DNA of 24,731 nt from Phil1 sp964600045. GTDB lineage: Bacteria > Bacillota > Clostridia > Christensenellales > CAG-138. The position numbers and the translations under genes are program-made. The stretch lies in assembly GCA_964600045.1 (NCBI GenBank), contig CAZRHS010000022.1:1-24731 (forward strand). Reading direction: 5' to 3'. Below are positions 8,758-15,255 of this stretch, in pieces; within the stretch, counting starts at the first letter, position 1, and each line of letters starts with the position of its first letter. Below the pieces are notes generated by a model, which saw nothing but the letters and a program-made list of their open reading frames with translations, ran no database searches and was not told the DNA's origin.

Positions 8758-8886
8758 AATTCGGGTCGTTAGCTGATTGGTGGTGAACAGCGGCTTGCCC
8801 CATCCCGCCATCCACCTAACCTTTTATGGTTGGAGGAAAACAATAATGAAGATGACTGCGATTGTCACGACCCGCTTTCTTTCGCT
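8728..8886 (-). ncRNA. Candidate structured RNA of unknown class between the radical SAM gene and murB
   Basis: The 324-base gap 8660-8983 has no convincing gene. Read on the minus strand it holds a perfect 8-bp closing stem CGGGTCGT (8874-8867) with ACGACCCG (8769-8762), and inside it GGTGG (8816-8812) with CCACC (8783-8779) enclosing GCGG with CCGC, plus a small AACC/GGTT hairpin (8831-8818). A terminator follows directly. Most of the conserved-looking, G/C-rich sequence is within the stem. It could be a free small RNA of about 160 bases, a 3' element of the radical SAM transcript, or an attenuating leader for the murB operon, although a separate murB promoter downstream of the terminator argues against the last. 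I do not recognise a known family. Confidence 0.5.
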
Positions 8887-8892
8887 GATGAT

Positions 8893-8921
8893 ATGGTAAC
8901 ACTATATCTTGTGCTTTGCAA
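8893..8921 (-). promoter_or_regulatory. Candidate promoter of the intergenic RNA
   Basis: TTGCAA (8921-8916), 17 bases, TACCAT (8898-8893): each hexamer matches four of six consensus positions. A start near 8886 would lie about a dozen bases before the closing stem of the RNA. A better -10-like TATAGT lies a few bases upstream but lacks a -35 at the right distance. Confidence 0.4.
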
Positions 8922-8983
8922 TGCTTTTTGGGGAATAACTTCAATTGTTAATAGTCCGTTCATATTTGGCCAAATTTACCAGG

Positions 8984-9886
8984 CTATGCCTTATTTATTT
9001 GATCGAATACCGCGTTTTCGTCAAAGTTTGGCGTGTAGGCAAGGTCAGCGGAGTTTCGGCGCTGTATGAACACATTGTCAAAGCCCTTATCTATGGCATA
9101 ATCCAAGGCCCTGTCGTACTCTCCTTTGGTTATGCGACGGTTTATGGGCTTGGGTAAATCGTCCCTTGTGGGGGCATATTGGCTCATTATCGATATATAG
9201 ATATTTTTCGGGTAGTTGGCCGAAATATAATCAAGCACTCTTCGGGTATCGTCAACGCATCCGGGCAGAACCATGTGGCGTATAATAAGGCCGGATTTTG
9301 CCATCCCGTTCTCGTCAAGCGCAATATTGCCGACCTGACGATACATTTCCGCTATCGCTTTCGAGGCAACATCGAAATAATCTTCCGCATCGCTATACTT
9401 TTTTGAAAGCTTGGGGGACACATATTTAAGATCCGGCAGATATATATCTATAAGCCCATCAAGCAGTTTTAATGTTTGGGCGCTCTCGTACGCGTTTGTA
9501 TTATAAACTGTGGGTATGGTAAGGCCCGCTTCCCTCGCCATTGGGATAGCGCGGGAAAGAAGCAAAACATGCGGCGAAGGCGTAACAAAATTGATATTGT
9601 GCGCGCCCTGCCGCTGAAGCTCAAGCATTATATCGCAAAGGATCTTCTCATCCGCCTCTATGCCCATAATGCTATGGTTTATTTTATAGTTCTGGCAAAA
9701 AATACAATTCAGATTGCACCCGCAGAAGAATATGGCCCCGCTGCCGCGTTCGCCGCTTATTATGGGTTCCTCCCAGCGGTGCAGAGCCGCGCGGGCAACA
9801 TTGGCCTTCTCTCCGGCGCCGCAATAGCCCGGCGCAACAGCGCGATCAACGCCGCACCGCCTTGGGCATATACTGCATACGCTCAT
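8984..9886 (-). CDS. PflX-like radical SAM protein (COG1313 type)
   Basis: 300 residues. The [4Fe-4S] cluster motif CxxxCxxC is C57, C61, C64 in CGCNLNCIFCQNY. The N-terminus has further cysteines C4, C7, C11 and C22 (CSICPRRC..YC), and the segments LHRWEEPIISGERGSGAIFF and MLELQRQGAHNINFVTPSPH match the PflX group, related to pyruvate formate-lyase activating enzymes. Members use S-adenosylmethionine to make a radical, but no substrate has been established for this group to my knowledge, and no glycyl-radical enzyme is encoded here. The start codon overlaps the kinase stop as ATGA, so translation is coupled. The 3' region carries a candidate RNA and a terminator. Confidence 0.92.
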   Translation of the reverse strand: MSVCSICPRRCGVDRAVAPGYCGAGEKANVARAALHRWEEPIISGERGSGAIFFCGCNLNCIFCQNYKINHSIMGIEADEKILCDIMLELQRQGAHNINFVTPSPHVLLLSRAIPMAREAGLTIPTVYNTNAYESAQTLKLLDGLIDIYLPDLKYVSPKLSKKYSDAEDYFDVASKAIAEMYRQVGNIALDENGMAKSGLIIRHMVLPGCVDDTRRVLDYISANYPKNIYISIMSQYAPTRDDLPKPINRRITKGEYDRALDYAIDKGFDNVFIQRRNSADLAYTPNFDENAVFDQINKA

Positions 9887-11847
9887 CTCTTGGCCTGCCT
9901 TTCGGCCTTATTCTGCTGCTTTTCGTTCTTTTGCGGCTGCTCTATTACCTCGTAATGCGCATCCACTATGCCGTCATCCTCGCCCTGCGTGTTTTCACTA
10001 TCATCGGGCGCGTATTCGTCGGCTTCCTCCTCATCCCCATAGCGGGTCTGCTTTTCGCCGGCGGGCCCCAAAGCTATGGCATTTCGCACATAGCGCTGCA
10101 GCGTAAACATGAAGCACGTGCCCTTACCAAGCTCACTCTGCACGGTTATGGTCTCGCCAAGCTTTTCCATTATGAACTGAGCGATTGAAAGGCCGAGACC
10201 CGTGCCGCCCTCGCTATGGGATTTGTCCACCTTATAGAAGCGCTCGAATATATGCGGCAGATCGCTTTCGGGTATTCCGCAGCCTGTATCGGTTACGGAT
10301 ATATGTATTCTTTCCTTGGCGTTGCGGGCGGATATGGTTATGGTACCGCCCTCGGGCGTATATTTTGAGGCATTATCAAGCAGAATTACGAGCACCTGCT
10401 CTATCCTGTCCGGATCGGTCATAGCATCCGGAACGGGGCGCGGGCAATCAAGCACCAGATTTATGCCCTTGCTTGCAAGCGTGGATGAGTATGCTCCCGC
10501 GATATCCTGAACAAGCTCGTTCACGTCAACACGGGAGATTTCCATGTATTCCGTGCCGGACTGCAGGCGGCTCAACGTCATCATATCGGTAATAAGGCGG
10601 GAAAGCCTGAGCACCTCGTGCAGCATTATCTTATAATAGCGCTGCTTATCCGCCTCGTCCTTAACCATGCCGTCCGCAAGGGGCTCAAGCAGGCCGCGCA
10701 CAGCCGTAAGCGGAGTTCTAAGCTCGTGAGATACATTGGCAACATAATCGCGCCTGAGCTTCTCCACGCGCTCCATCTCGGTCATATCCTTAAACAGGCC
10801 AACGACGCCTACGCGCTCGTGGCTGCTTGTAACAACGGGAGACACGGTTATCCAAAGCACCTTATCGCCCGCCATAGGATAGGTTATGGTTTGGGGCTTG
10901 CCGGAGTTAAACACCTCGTCAAATACCTTCCAAACCTTTTCGTCCGCGATAAGCTCCTCGCGCTTTGAAACGCTCACCGCGCCGAACATGCGCATTATTG
11001 CGGAATTGTAATGGGTGAGCACGCCGTGCTCGTCAACCGCCGCCACGCCGTCCGTAAGGCTCTGAAGCAGCTGGTCAAGCTGACCTTTTTCGCTGCTCAG
11101 CTGACGGATTGTATGGTCAAGCTCCGCGCAAAGGTTATTCAGCGAACCCGCAAGCTCGCCAACCTCGCCCGGTACATCCTCATCAAGCCTTATATCGAAG
11201 CTGCCCTTTGCCATAGCCTTCGCGGCATCGTTCATGCGGCGAATGGGCGCGACAATGTTCTTCGCGCGCCACACCATAAGTATGAGCGCGACGGGTATGG
11301 CGACCATGGTCAATATAAGCACAAGCAGGGACATTTTGCCCGTTGCGTTTGTTACAATTTTAAGAGAACTGAGCATAATAACGGCGCCCGTTATATTGCC
11401 GCTGTCGTCAACAATCGGGCAGCCAATGGCAAGCGCGGAGCCGTCTTTATCCGTTCTGAGTCTGTTTTCCTTAACATCCTGCCCGTTTTCTGCCGAGGTG
11501 AGCTGCTCCTTAAGCAGGGTTTTCGCGCCTTCGGCATCGGTATTCAGCAGGCTGTCCGCATAAAAAAGAACGTTTCCTTCCTTGTCCAAGTACAGCACCG
11601 TGCCGGTATTGGACGGCATAAGCCGCGCGGCAAGCCGCTCAAACACGGTTTTGTCTATATTTCCGGCCATGTATTCCTTTGCGAGCTGCTCCGCGGCATC
11701 AAGCGACGGATGGAGCTCATCAAGCTTTATTTCGGCATAAACATCTTTACTTAGGAACACATAGCCGCCAAGCATCACCGCCGCGGCAATGAGCATGGCA
11801 ACGGAAAGTATCAAAACAAGGCGGCGGAAGAAAACGCTTTTTAGCAT
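9883..11847 (-). CDS. Membrane sensor histidine kinase with acidic C-terminal tail (second pair)
   Basis: 654 residues, same plan as its paralogue: helix about 8-32, extracytoplasmic domain 33-170, helix about 172-193, HAMP about 194-246, PAS about 256-352, HisKA with H374 in NVSHELRTPLTA, N box DNASKY (491-496), G1 box DTGCGIP (520-526) and G2 box GGTGLGLSIA (547-556). All catalytic motifs are intact. The kinase core ends near 590; about 65 further residues are low in complexity, first acidic (DEEEADEYAPDDSEN) then basic (NEKQQNKAERQAKR), an uncommon addition. Start supported by AGGTGG eight bases upstream, inside the end of the regulator gene. Its TGA overlaps the ATG of the radical SAM gene. 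Confidence 0.95.
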   Translation of the reverse strand: MLKSVFFRRLVLILSVAMLIAAAVMLGGYVFLSKDVYAEIKLDELHPSLDAAEQLAKEYMAGNIDKTVFERLAARLMPSNTGTVLYLDKEGNVLFYADSLLNTDAEGAKTLLKEQLTSAENGQDVKENRLRTDKDGSALAIGCPIVDDSGNITGAVIMLSSLKIVTNATGKMSLLVLILTMVAIPVALILMVWRAKNIVAPIRRMNDAAKAMAKGSFDIRLDEDVPGEVGELAGSLNNLCAELDHTIRQLSSEKGQLDQLLQSLTDGVAAVDEHGVLTHYNSAIMRMFGAVSVSKREELIADEKVWKVFDEVFNSGKPQTITYPMAGDKVLWITVSPVVTSSHERVGVVGLFKDMTEMERVEKLRRDYVANVSHELRTPLTAVRGLLEPLADGMVKDEADKQRYYKIMLHEVLRLSRLITDMMTLSRLQSGTEYMEISRVDVNELVQDIAGAYSSTLASKGINLVLDCPRPVPDAMTDPDRIEQVLVILLDNASKYTPEGGTITISARNAKERIHISVTDTGCGIPESDLPHIFERFYKVDKSHSEGGTGLGLSIAQFIMEKLGETITVQSELGKGTCFMFTLQRYVRNAIALGPAGEKQTRYGDEEEADEYAPDDSENTQGEDDGIVDAHYEVIEQPQKNEKQQNKAERQAKR

Positions 11848-11850
11848 TGC

Positions 11851-12534
11851 TTATTCCACCTCGAATTTATATCCTACACCGTATATAGTCTTAATGGACC
11901 AGTTAAGGCCGGTATTGTCAAGCTTTGCGCGGATGCGCTTTATATGCGTGTCCACGGTTCTGGTTTCGCCGGCGAAATCATATCCCCAAACCTTGTTGAG
12001 GAGCTGCTCACGGGTAAATACCTGGCCGGGATTTGAGGCAAGCATATACAGAATTTCTATTTCCTTAGGCGTGCATATAACAGGCTCGCCCTTAAGGGTT
12101 ACAGTATAGCTCTTTATATCTATAACAAGCCCGTTTAATGCCACGCGGCCATCGTCATTATTCTGCTGCTCACTGGTGCGCCTGAGCACAGCCTTAATCC
12201 TTGCCACAACCTCGCGGGGGCTGAAGGGTTTCACTATATAATCGTCCGCGCCAAGCTCAAGGCCGAGTATTCTATCAATCTCCTCGCCCTTTGCGGTAAG
12301 CATTATTATAGGCACCTGTGAGTTTTTACGAATTTCTTTACACGCATCGATACCGTTCATTACCGGCATCATTATATCCATAACGCACAGCGATATTTCA
12401 CCGTCCAGCGCGCTTACAGCCGCCGCGCCGTCATATACATCCACGGTTTCAAAGCCCTCGGATTTAAGATATATGCCGAGTGACTCATGCACGTTCCTGT
12501 CGTCATCCGCTATCAGTATTTTGCCGCTGCTCAT
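11851..12534 (-). CDS. OmpR/PhoB-family response regulator (second pair)
   Basis: 227 residues from the ATG at 12532-12534, which has GGGAGG eight bases upstream and lies just below the promoter; longer in-frame starts would begin upstream of the promoter and are rejected. Receiver: acidic pocket D10/D11, phosphoacceptor D53 in VMDIMMPVMNG, and DDYIVKPF near 98-105. Winged helix about 128-226 with CTPKEIEILYMLASNPGQVF and RTVDTHIKRIRAKL. Residues 74-105 are identical to the matching stretch of the first regulator, but the phosphorylation site context and the DNA-contacting end differ. The kinase gene starts three bases after its stop. Confidence 0.95.
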   Translation of the reverse strand: MSSGKILIADDDRNVHESLGIYLKSEGFETVDVYDGAAAVSALDGEISLCVMDIMMPVMNGIDACKEIRKNSQVPIIMLTAKGEEIDRILGLELGADDYIVKPFSPREVVARIKAVLRRTSEQQNNDDGRVALNGLVIDIKSYTVTLKGEPVICTPKEIEILYMLASNPGQVFTREQLLNKVWGYDFAGETRTVDTHIKRIRAKLDNTGLNWSIKTIYGVGYKFEVE

Positions 12535-12565
12535 ATTGATTACCTCCCATTGTAGCTTTATAAAT

Positions 12566-12593
12566 ATTATAACACTGCGGCAAAATTTTTCAA
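12566..12593 (-). promoter_or_regulatory. Sigma-A-type promoter of the second two-component pair
   Basis: TTGAAA (12593-12588), a 16-base spacer and a perfect TATAAT (12571-12566) precede the second response regulator by about 32 bases. The regulator, kinase and radical SAM genes downstream can therefore be expressed apart from the first pair. Confidence 0.82.
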
Positions 12594-12605
12594 ATCCTGC
12601 CGCAG
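12575..12605. promoter_or_regulatory. Perfect 8-bp dyad straddling the second two-component promoter
   Basis: CTGCGGCA (12575-12582) and its exact complement TGCCGCAG (12598-12605) are separated by 15 bases. One arm lies in the spacer between -10 and -35 and the other just upstream of -35, a placement that suits a repressor or autoregulator operator. As RNA it would be a hairpin after the first kinase gene, but there is no U-run to make it a clear terminator. Confidence 0.55.
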
Positions 12606-12627
12606 CTATTTGCAATATACTTCACAC

Positions 12628-14379
12628 TTAGTTCTTAATCAGGCCCACCGCAGCACGCTTCGCCACGGTAAAGCAGAATTTAACCGTTCCTTCCTTACTT
12701 TCCGCCCATATTTTTTCGCCCATAAGCTCCATTATCTCTTTGGCTATCGCAAGGCCCAATCCGGTACCCTCGCCGGTATGCGCCCTATCGGCCTTATAGA
12801 AGCGCTCAAAAATATGGTCTATATCCGCGTCGGCAATCTCGCCGGGATTGGACACGGTTATGGTGTATTTATTTTCGTCCTCATCCACGCCAAGCCTTAC
12901 ATCGCCCGAGGTGCTGTGCTTAATAGCGTTATCAAGAAGAGCTATAAGCACCTGCTCGCACCTGTCCGGATTGCTGTAGGCCTCATGCTCGGCCTCATCC
13001 ATGGATACGGAAAGCGTTTTCCCGTTTTCATTCGCGATTGTCGAATATCTTTCGGCAACATCGTTTATAAGGTCGTTTACGCTCATTTTGCACTTTGCTA
13101 TGGCAACAGAGCCGGACTGAAGCCTGCTAAGCTCCAACAGATCGTCTATAAGGCGGGAGAGGCGCATGGCCTCATGCTGAATATAGCCATAATACCTGAG
13201 CTTATCCGAATCCTTTTTAACAAGCCCGTCGCAGAGCGCATCCGAAAGCCCGCGTATTGAGGCGATAGGTGTCCTAAGCTCATGGGAAACATTCGCCACG
13301 TAATCCCTGCGGGTTTGTTCAAGCCGCGCCGCCTCGGTAACATCCTGTATCATTATTATGGCGCCCTCTGTTTTGCCGCCGCTGTTCAATGCCGATATTG
13401 TAAATTTCAGCATTGCTTCCTTGTAGCTCTGCTCCGTCCAGCGGCTCACGCCGTCGGTAAGTACCTGCGATACCATGGAATGCAGTTCCTCATACATTGG
13501 GGATTGCTCTATGCTTTCGCCGTTTGCGCAGCCCATAAGCGTTATTGATGCGGGATTTGACTGGATTACCTGCCCGGCCTCGTTTACGGCTATAACGCCC
13601 TCCAGTAGGCCATCAAGCACGCTTTTAAGCCGGTTTCGTTCGAATATAAGCGCGTTTATCGTGCCACTGAGCGCGCTTGAAAGTTCGTTGAGTGAACGGC
13701 CGAGACGAGCCACCTCGCCATCGCCTTTTTCAATAGCGCGGACGGAGAAATCCCCGTTGGTCATGGCCACCGCCGCCTCGTTCATTTTATTAAGCGGCCG
13801 CGTAAGCCCGCGGGAGCCTATATACGCCACAGGCACCACTATAAGTGCCACAAGCAGCATAGCGAGCGGAAGTGATGACGTTAAGCTTCCCCATGCCGTA
13901 CTTAGTTCGTCCATAGGCTTAACAAGGAACACAGCCCCCATCACCGTTCCGTCGGTCATGGTTATGGGCTCGCCCACTATTACGCCGGCCGTGCCGCCCA
14001 TCATTATAACGGAGCTGACCTCTTCGCCGCCAAGGGCAGTTTGCAAATACGGCTCTATCATCTTCGTATTTGTTTCAAGCTCATCGTTTGTTATGCTGCC
14101 GAAAAGCGTGCCGTCCGAGGCATACAGATAGGGTGCTGCATCCCAAATGCGGCTGTCGTAATTGACTATGTTCTCAAAATCCTTGCGGGTTATGATTCCC
14201 TGAATATAATCCGCGGCGCGGCTTGATATGAACTCAGCCCTTGGCTTAAGCTCGCTTATTTTCATTTCGCCATAGTTTTTTATGCCGGCAAAACGGAAAA
14301 GAAGCGCCGTAAGGGCAGCGCTCAATATAACCGTGAACAATACAAGGCATACGGTTTTGATAAGCAGGGTATGCTTCAT
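12628..14379 (-). CDS. Membrane sensor histidine kinase (first pair)
   Basis: 583 residues with the WalK/PhoR layout: membrane helix 8-30, extracytoplasmic sensor about 31-168, second helix about 169-188, HAMP about 189-243, PAS about 250-348, HisKA with phosphorylated H366 in NVSHELRTPIAS, and HATPase from about 465. The N box is DNAIKH (483-488) and the G2 box GEGTGLGLAIA (537-547). The G1 box, usually DxGxGI, reads N511-P-G-E-I and is one residue shorter; related kinases with NxG are known, so activity is still likely. Translation is coupled to the regulator upstream by one-base overlap. 93 bases separate its stop from the next regulator. Confidence 0.94.
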   Translation of the reverse strand: MKHTLLIKTVCLVLFTVILSAALTALLFRFAGIKNYGEMKISELKPRAEFISSRAADYIQGIITRKDFENIVNYDSRIWDAAPYLYASDGTLFGSITNDELETNTKMIEPYLQTALGGEEVSSVIMMGGTAGVIVGEPITMTDGTVMGAVFLVKPMDELSTAWGSLTSSLPLAMLLVALIVVPVAYIGSRGLTRPLNKMNEAAVAMTNGDFSVRAIEKGDGEVARLGRSLNELSSALSGTINALIFERNRLKSVLDGLLEGVIAVNEAGQVIQSNPASITLMGCANGESIEQSPMYEELHSMVSQVLTDGVSRWTEQSYKEAMLKFTISALNSGGKTEGAIIMIQDVTEAARLEQTRRDYVANVSHELRTPIASIRGLSDALCDGLVKKDSDKLRYYGYIQHEAMRLSRLIDDLLELSRLQSGSVAIAKCKMSVNDLINDVAERYSTIANENGKTLSVSMDEAEHEAYSNPDRCEQVLIALLDNAIKHSTSGDVRLGVDEDENKYTITVSNPGEIADADIDHIFERFYKADRAHTGEGTGLGLAIAKEIMELMGEKIWAESKEGTVKFCFTVAKRAAVGLIKN

Positions 14380-15071
14380 TATCTGCTTACCTCGAATTTG
14401 TATCCTACGCCGTAAACGGTTTTAATGCTCCAGCTCTCCGTACCTTCCGCGGGCAGCTTCTGGCGGATGCGCTTTATCTGCGTATCAACGGCGCGGGTAT
14501 CGCCATAAAAATCATAGCCCCAAACAAGTGAAAGAATGGTCTCGCGCTCGTATACCTTGCCGGGGTGAGACGCAAGGAGCTGGAATATTTCAACTTCCTT
14601 CGGGGTGAACGGTATGCGCTCGCCCTTAACGCGAACATCGTAGTTATTTATATTTATCTCCAAATCATCAAAGCGAAGCACCTGCTGGGGCTGCTCCTTT
14701 GCCATGCTAAGGCGCCTTAATACCGCCTTTACGCGCGCGACAACCTCCCTGGCGCTGAAGGGCTTTACAATATAATCGTCCGCACCGAGCTCAAGGCCAA
14801 GAATTCTGTCTATCTCCTCGCCCTTAGCGGTAAGCATTATTATGGGCACGCGGCTCTTTTCCCTAAGCTTACGGCAAACATCAAGGCCCGAAAGCTTAGG
14901 CATCATAAGGTCGAGTATTATAAGATCCGGCTTTTCGGTTTCAAACTTTTCAAGCGCCTCTTCGCCGTCCATAGCGCTTATATGCTCAAAGCCTTCGCTT
15001 TCAAGATATACCCCCAGGGTTTCATGTATCATTATCTGATCGTCGCAAATCATTATTTTCTGCGCTGCCAT
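14379..15071 (-). CDS. OmpR/PhoB-family response regulator (first pair)
   Basis: 230 residues from the ATG at 15069-15071, chosen because GGGAGG sits seven bases upstream; an in-frame TTG at 15086 would overlap that site. Receiver domain 1-118: acidic pocket D10/D11, phosphoacceptor D54 in IILDLMMP, K103 in DDYIVKPF. The C-terminal winged helix (about 130-228) has the PhoB/WalR pattern FTPKEVEIFQLLASHPGKVY and RAVDTQIKRIRQKL. It should bind DNA as a dimer when phosphorylated by the kinase encoded next, whose ATG overlaps this stop (TAATG). Its receiver shares 32 consecutive identical residues with the second regulator, so the pairs are recent paralogues. The signal and regulon are not evident. 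Confidence 0.95.
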   Translation of the reverse strand: MAAQKIMICDDQIMIHETLGVYLESEGFEHISAMDGEEALEKFETEKPDLIILDLMMPKLSGLDVCRKLREKSRVPIIMLTAKGEEIDRILGLELGADDYIVKPFSAREVVARVKAVLRRLSMAKEQPQQVLRFDDLEININNYDVRVKGERIPFTPKEVEIFQLLASHPGKVYERETILSLVWGYDFYGDTRAVDTQIKRIRQKLPAEGTESWSIKTVYGVGYKFEVSR

Positions 15072-15104
15072 AATTTTACCTCCCAAGCCTTAGCTTATGC
15101 CCTG

Positions 15105-15133
15105 ATTATAATAAACAATTCGTTCAGTTTCAA
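15105..15133 (-). promoter_or_regulatory. Sigma-A-type promoter of the first two-component pair
   Basis: TTGAAA (15133-15128), a 17-base spacer and a perfect TATAAT (15110-15105) lie just upstream of the first response regulator. Transcription should start near 15098, giving a leader of about 27 bases that contains the GGGAGG ribosome site. This makes the two-component block independent of the decarboxylase operon upstream. Confidence 0.85.
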
Positions 15134-15181
15134 TATAGGTTCCCGGTTTGCCATAATTGTATTGATTTTTCGGCGCAAATT

Positions 15182-15227
15182 GCCGTAAAAAGCGCACCCG
15201 CGGGGCTTTTTACGGCTCTGCGGGTGC
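15182..15227 (-). terminator. Terminator after oadA made of two overlapping inverted repeats
   Basis: Two perfect inverted repeats interlock. Repeat a is GCCGTAAAAAGC (15182-15193) with its complement at 15205-15216; repeat b is GCACCCGC (15194-15201) with its complement at 15220-15227. On the minus-strand RNA the b hairpin forms first and is followed directly by GCUUUUU, a working terminator. The a hairpin would pair that U-run instead, so the two cannot both form as simple hairpins. Confidence 0.82.
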
Positions 15228-15255
15228 TGATTGAGCTTTATTTTATTTTTATCCG

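Noticed and set aside
8779..8816. Possible T-box antiterminator (AGGTGGATGGCGGG)
   Set aside because: It does not match the conserved T-box bulge, there is no stem I specifier region, and the gene downstream is murB, not an amino-acid gene.
8728..8886. Resemblance of the RNA start GGGTCGTGAC to the ZTP (pfl) riboswitch
   Set aside because: The first ten bases and the closing stem look similar, but the required 3' part with CCGCCUGGGC is absent and the enclosed domain is too long.
8830..9157. Short plus-strand open frames in the gap after the radical SAM gene
   Set aside because: They overlap the radical SAM coding sequence or the candidate RNA and have no conserved features.
12575..12605. 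Dyad read as a terminator of the first kinase gene
   Set aside because: The hairpin is followed by TGTTATAATATT, not a U-run, and overlaps promoter boxes; kept as a possible operator instead.
12535..12615. N-terminal extension of the second response regulator
   Set aside because: The extension would start upstream of a strong promoter and of the ribosome site for the ATG at 12534, and adds no known domain.
15072..15086. Longer response regulator starting at TTG 15086
   Set aside because: The TTG overlaps the GGGAGG that serves the ATG at 15071.
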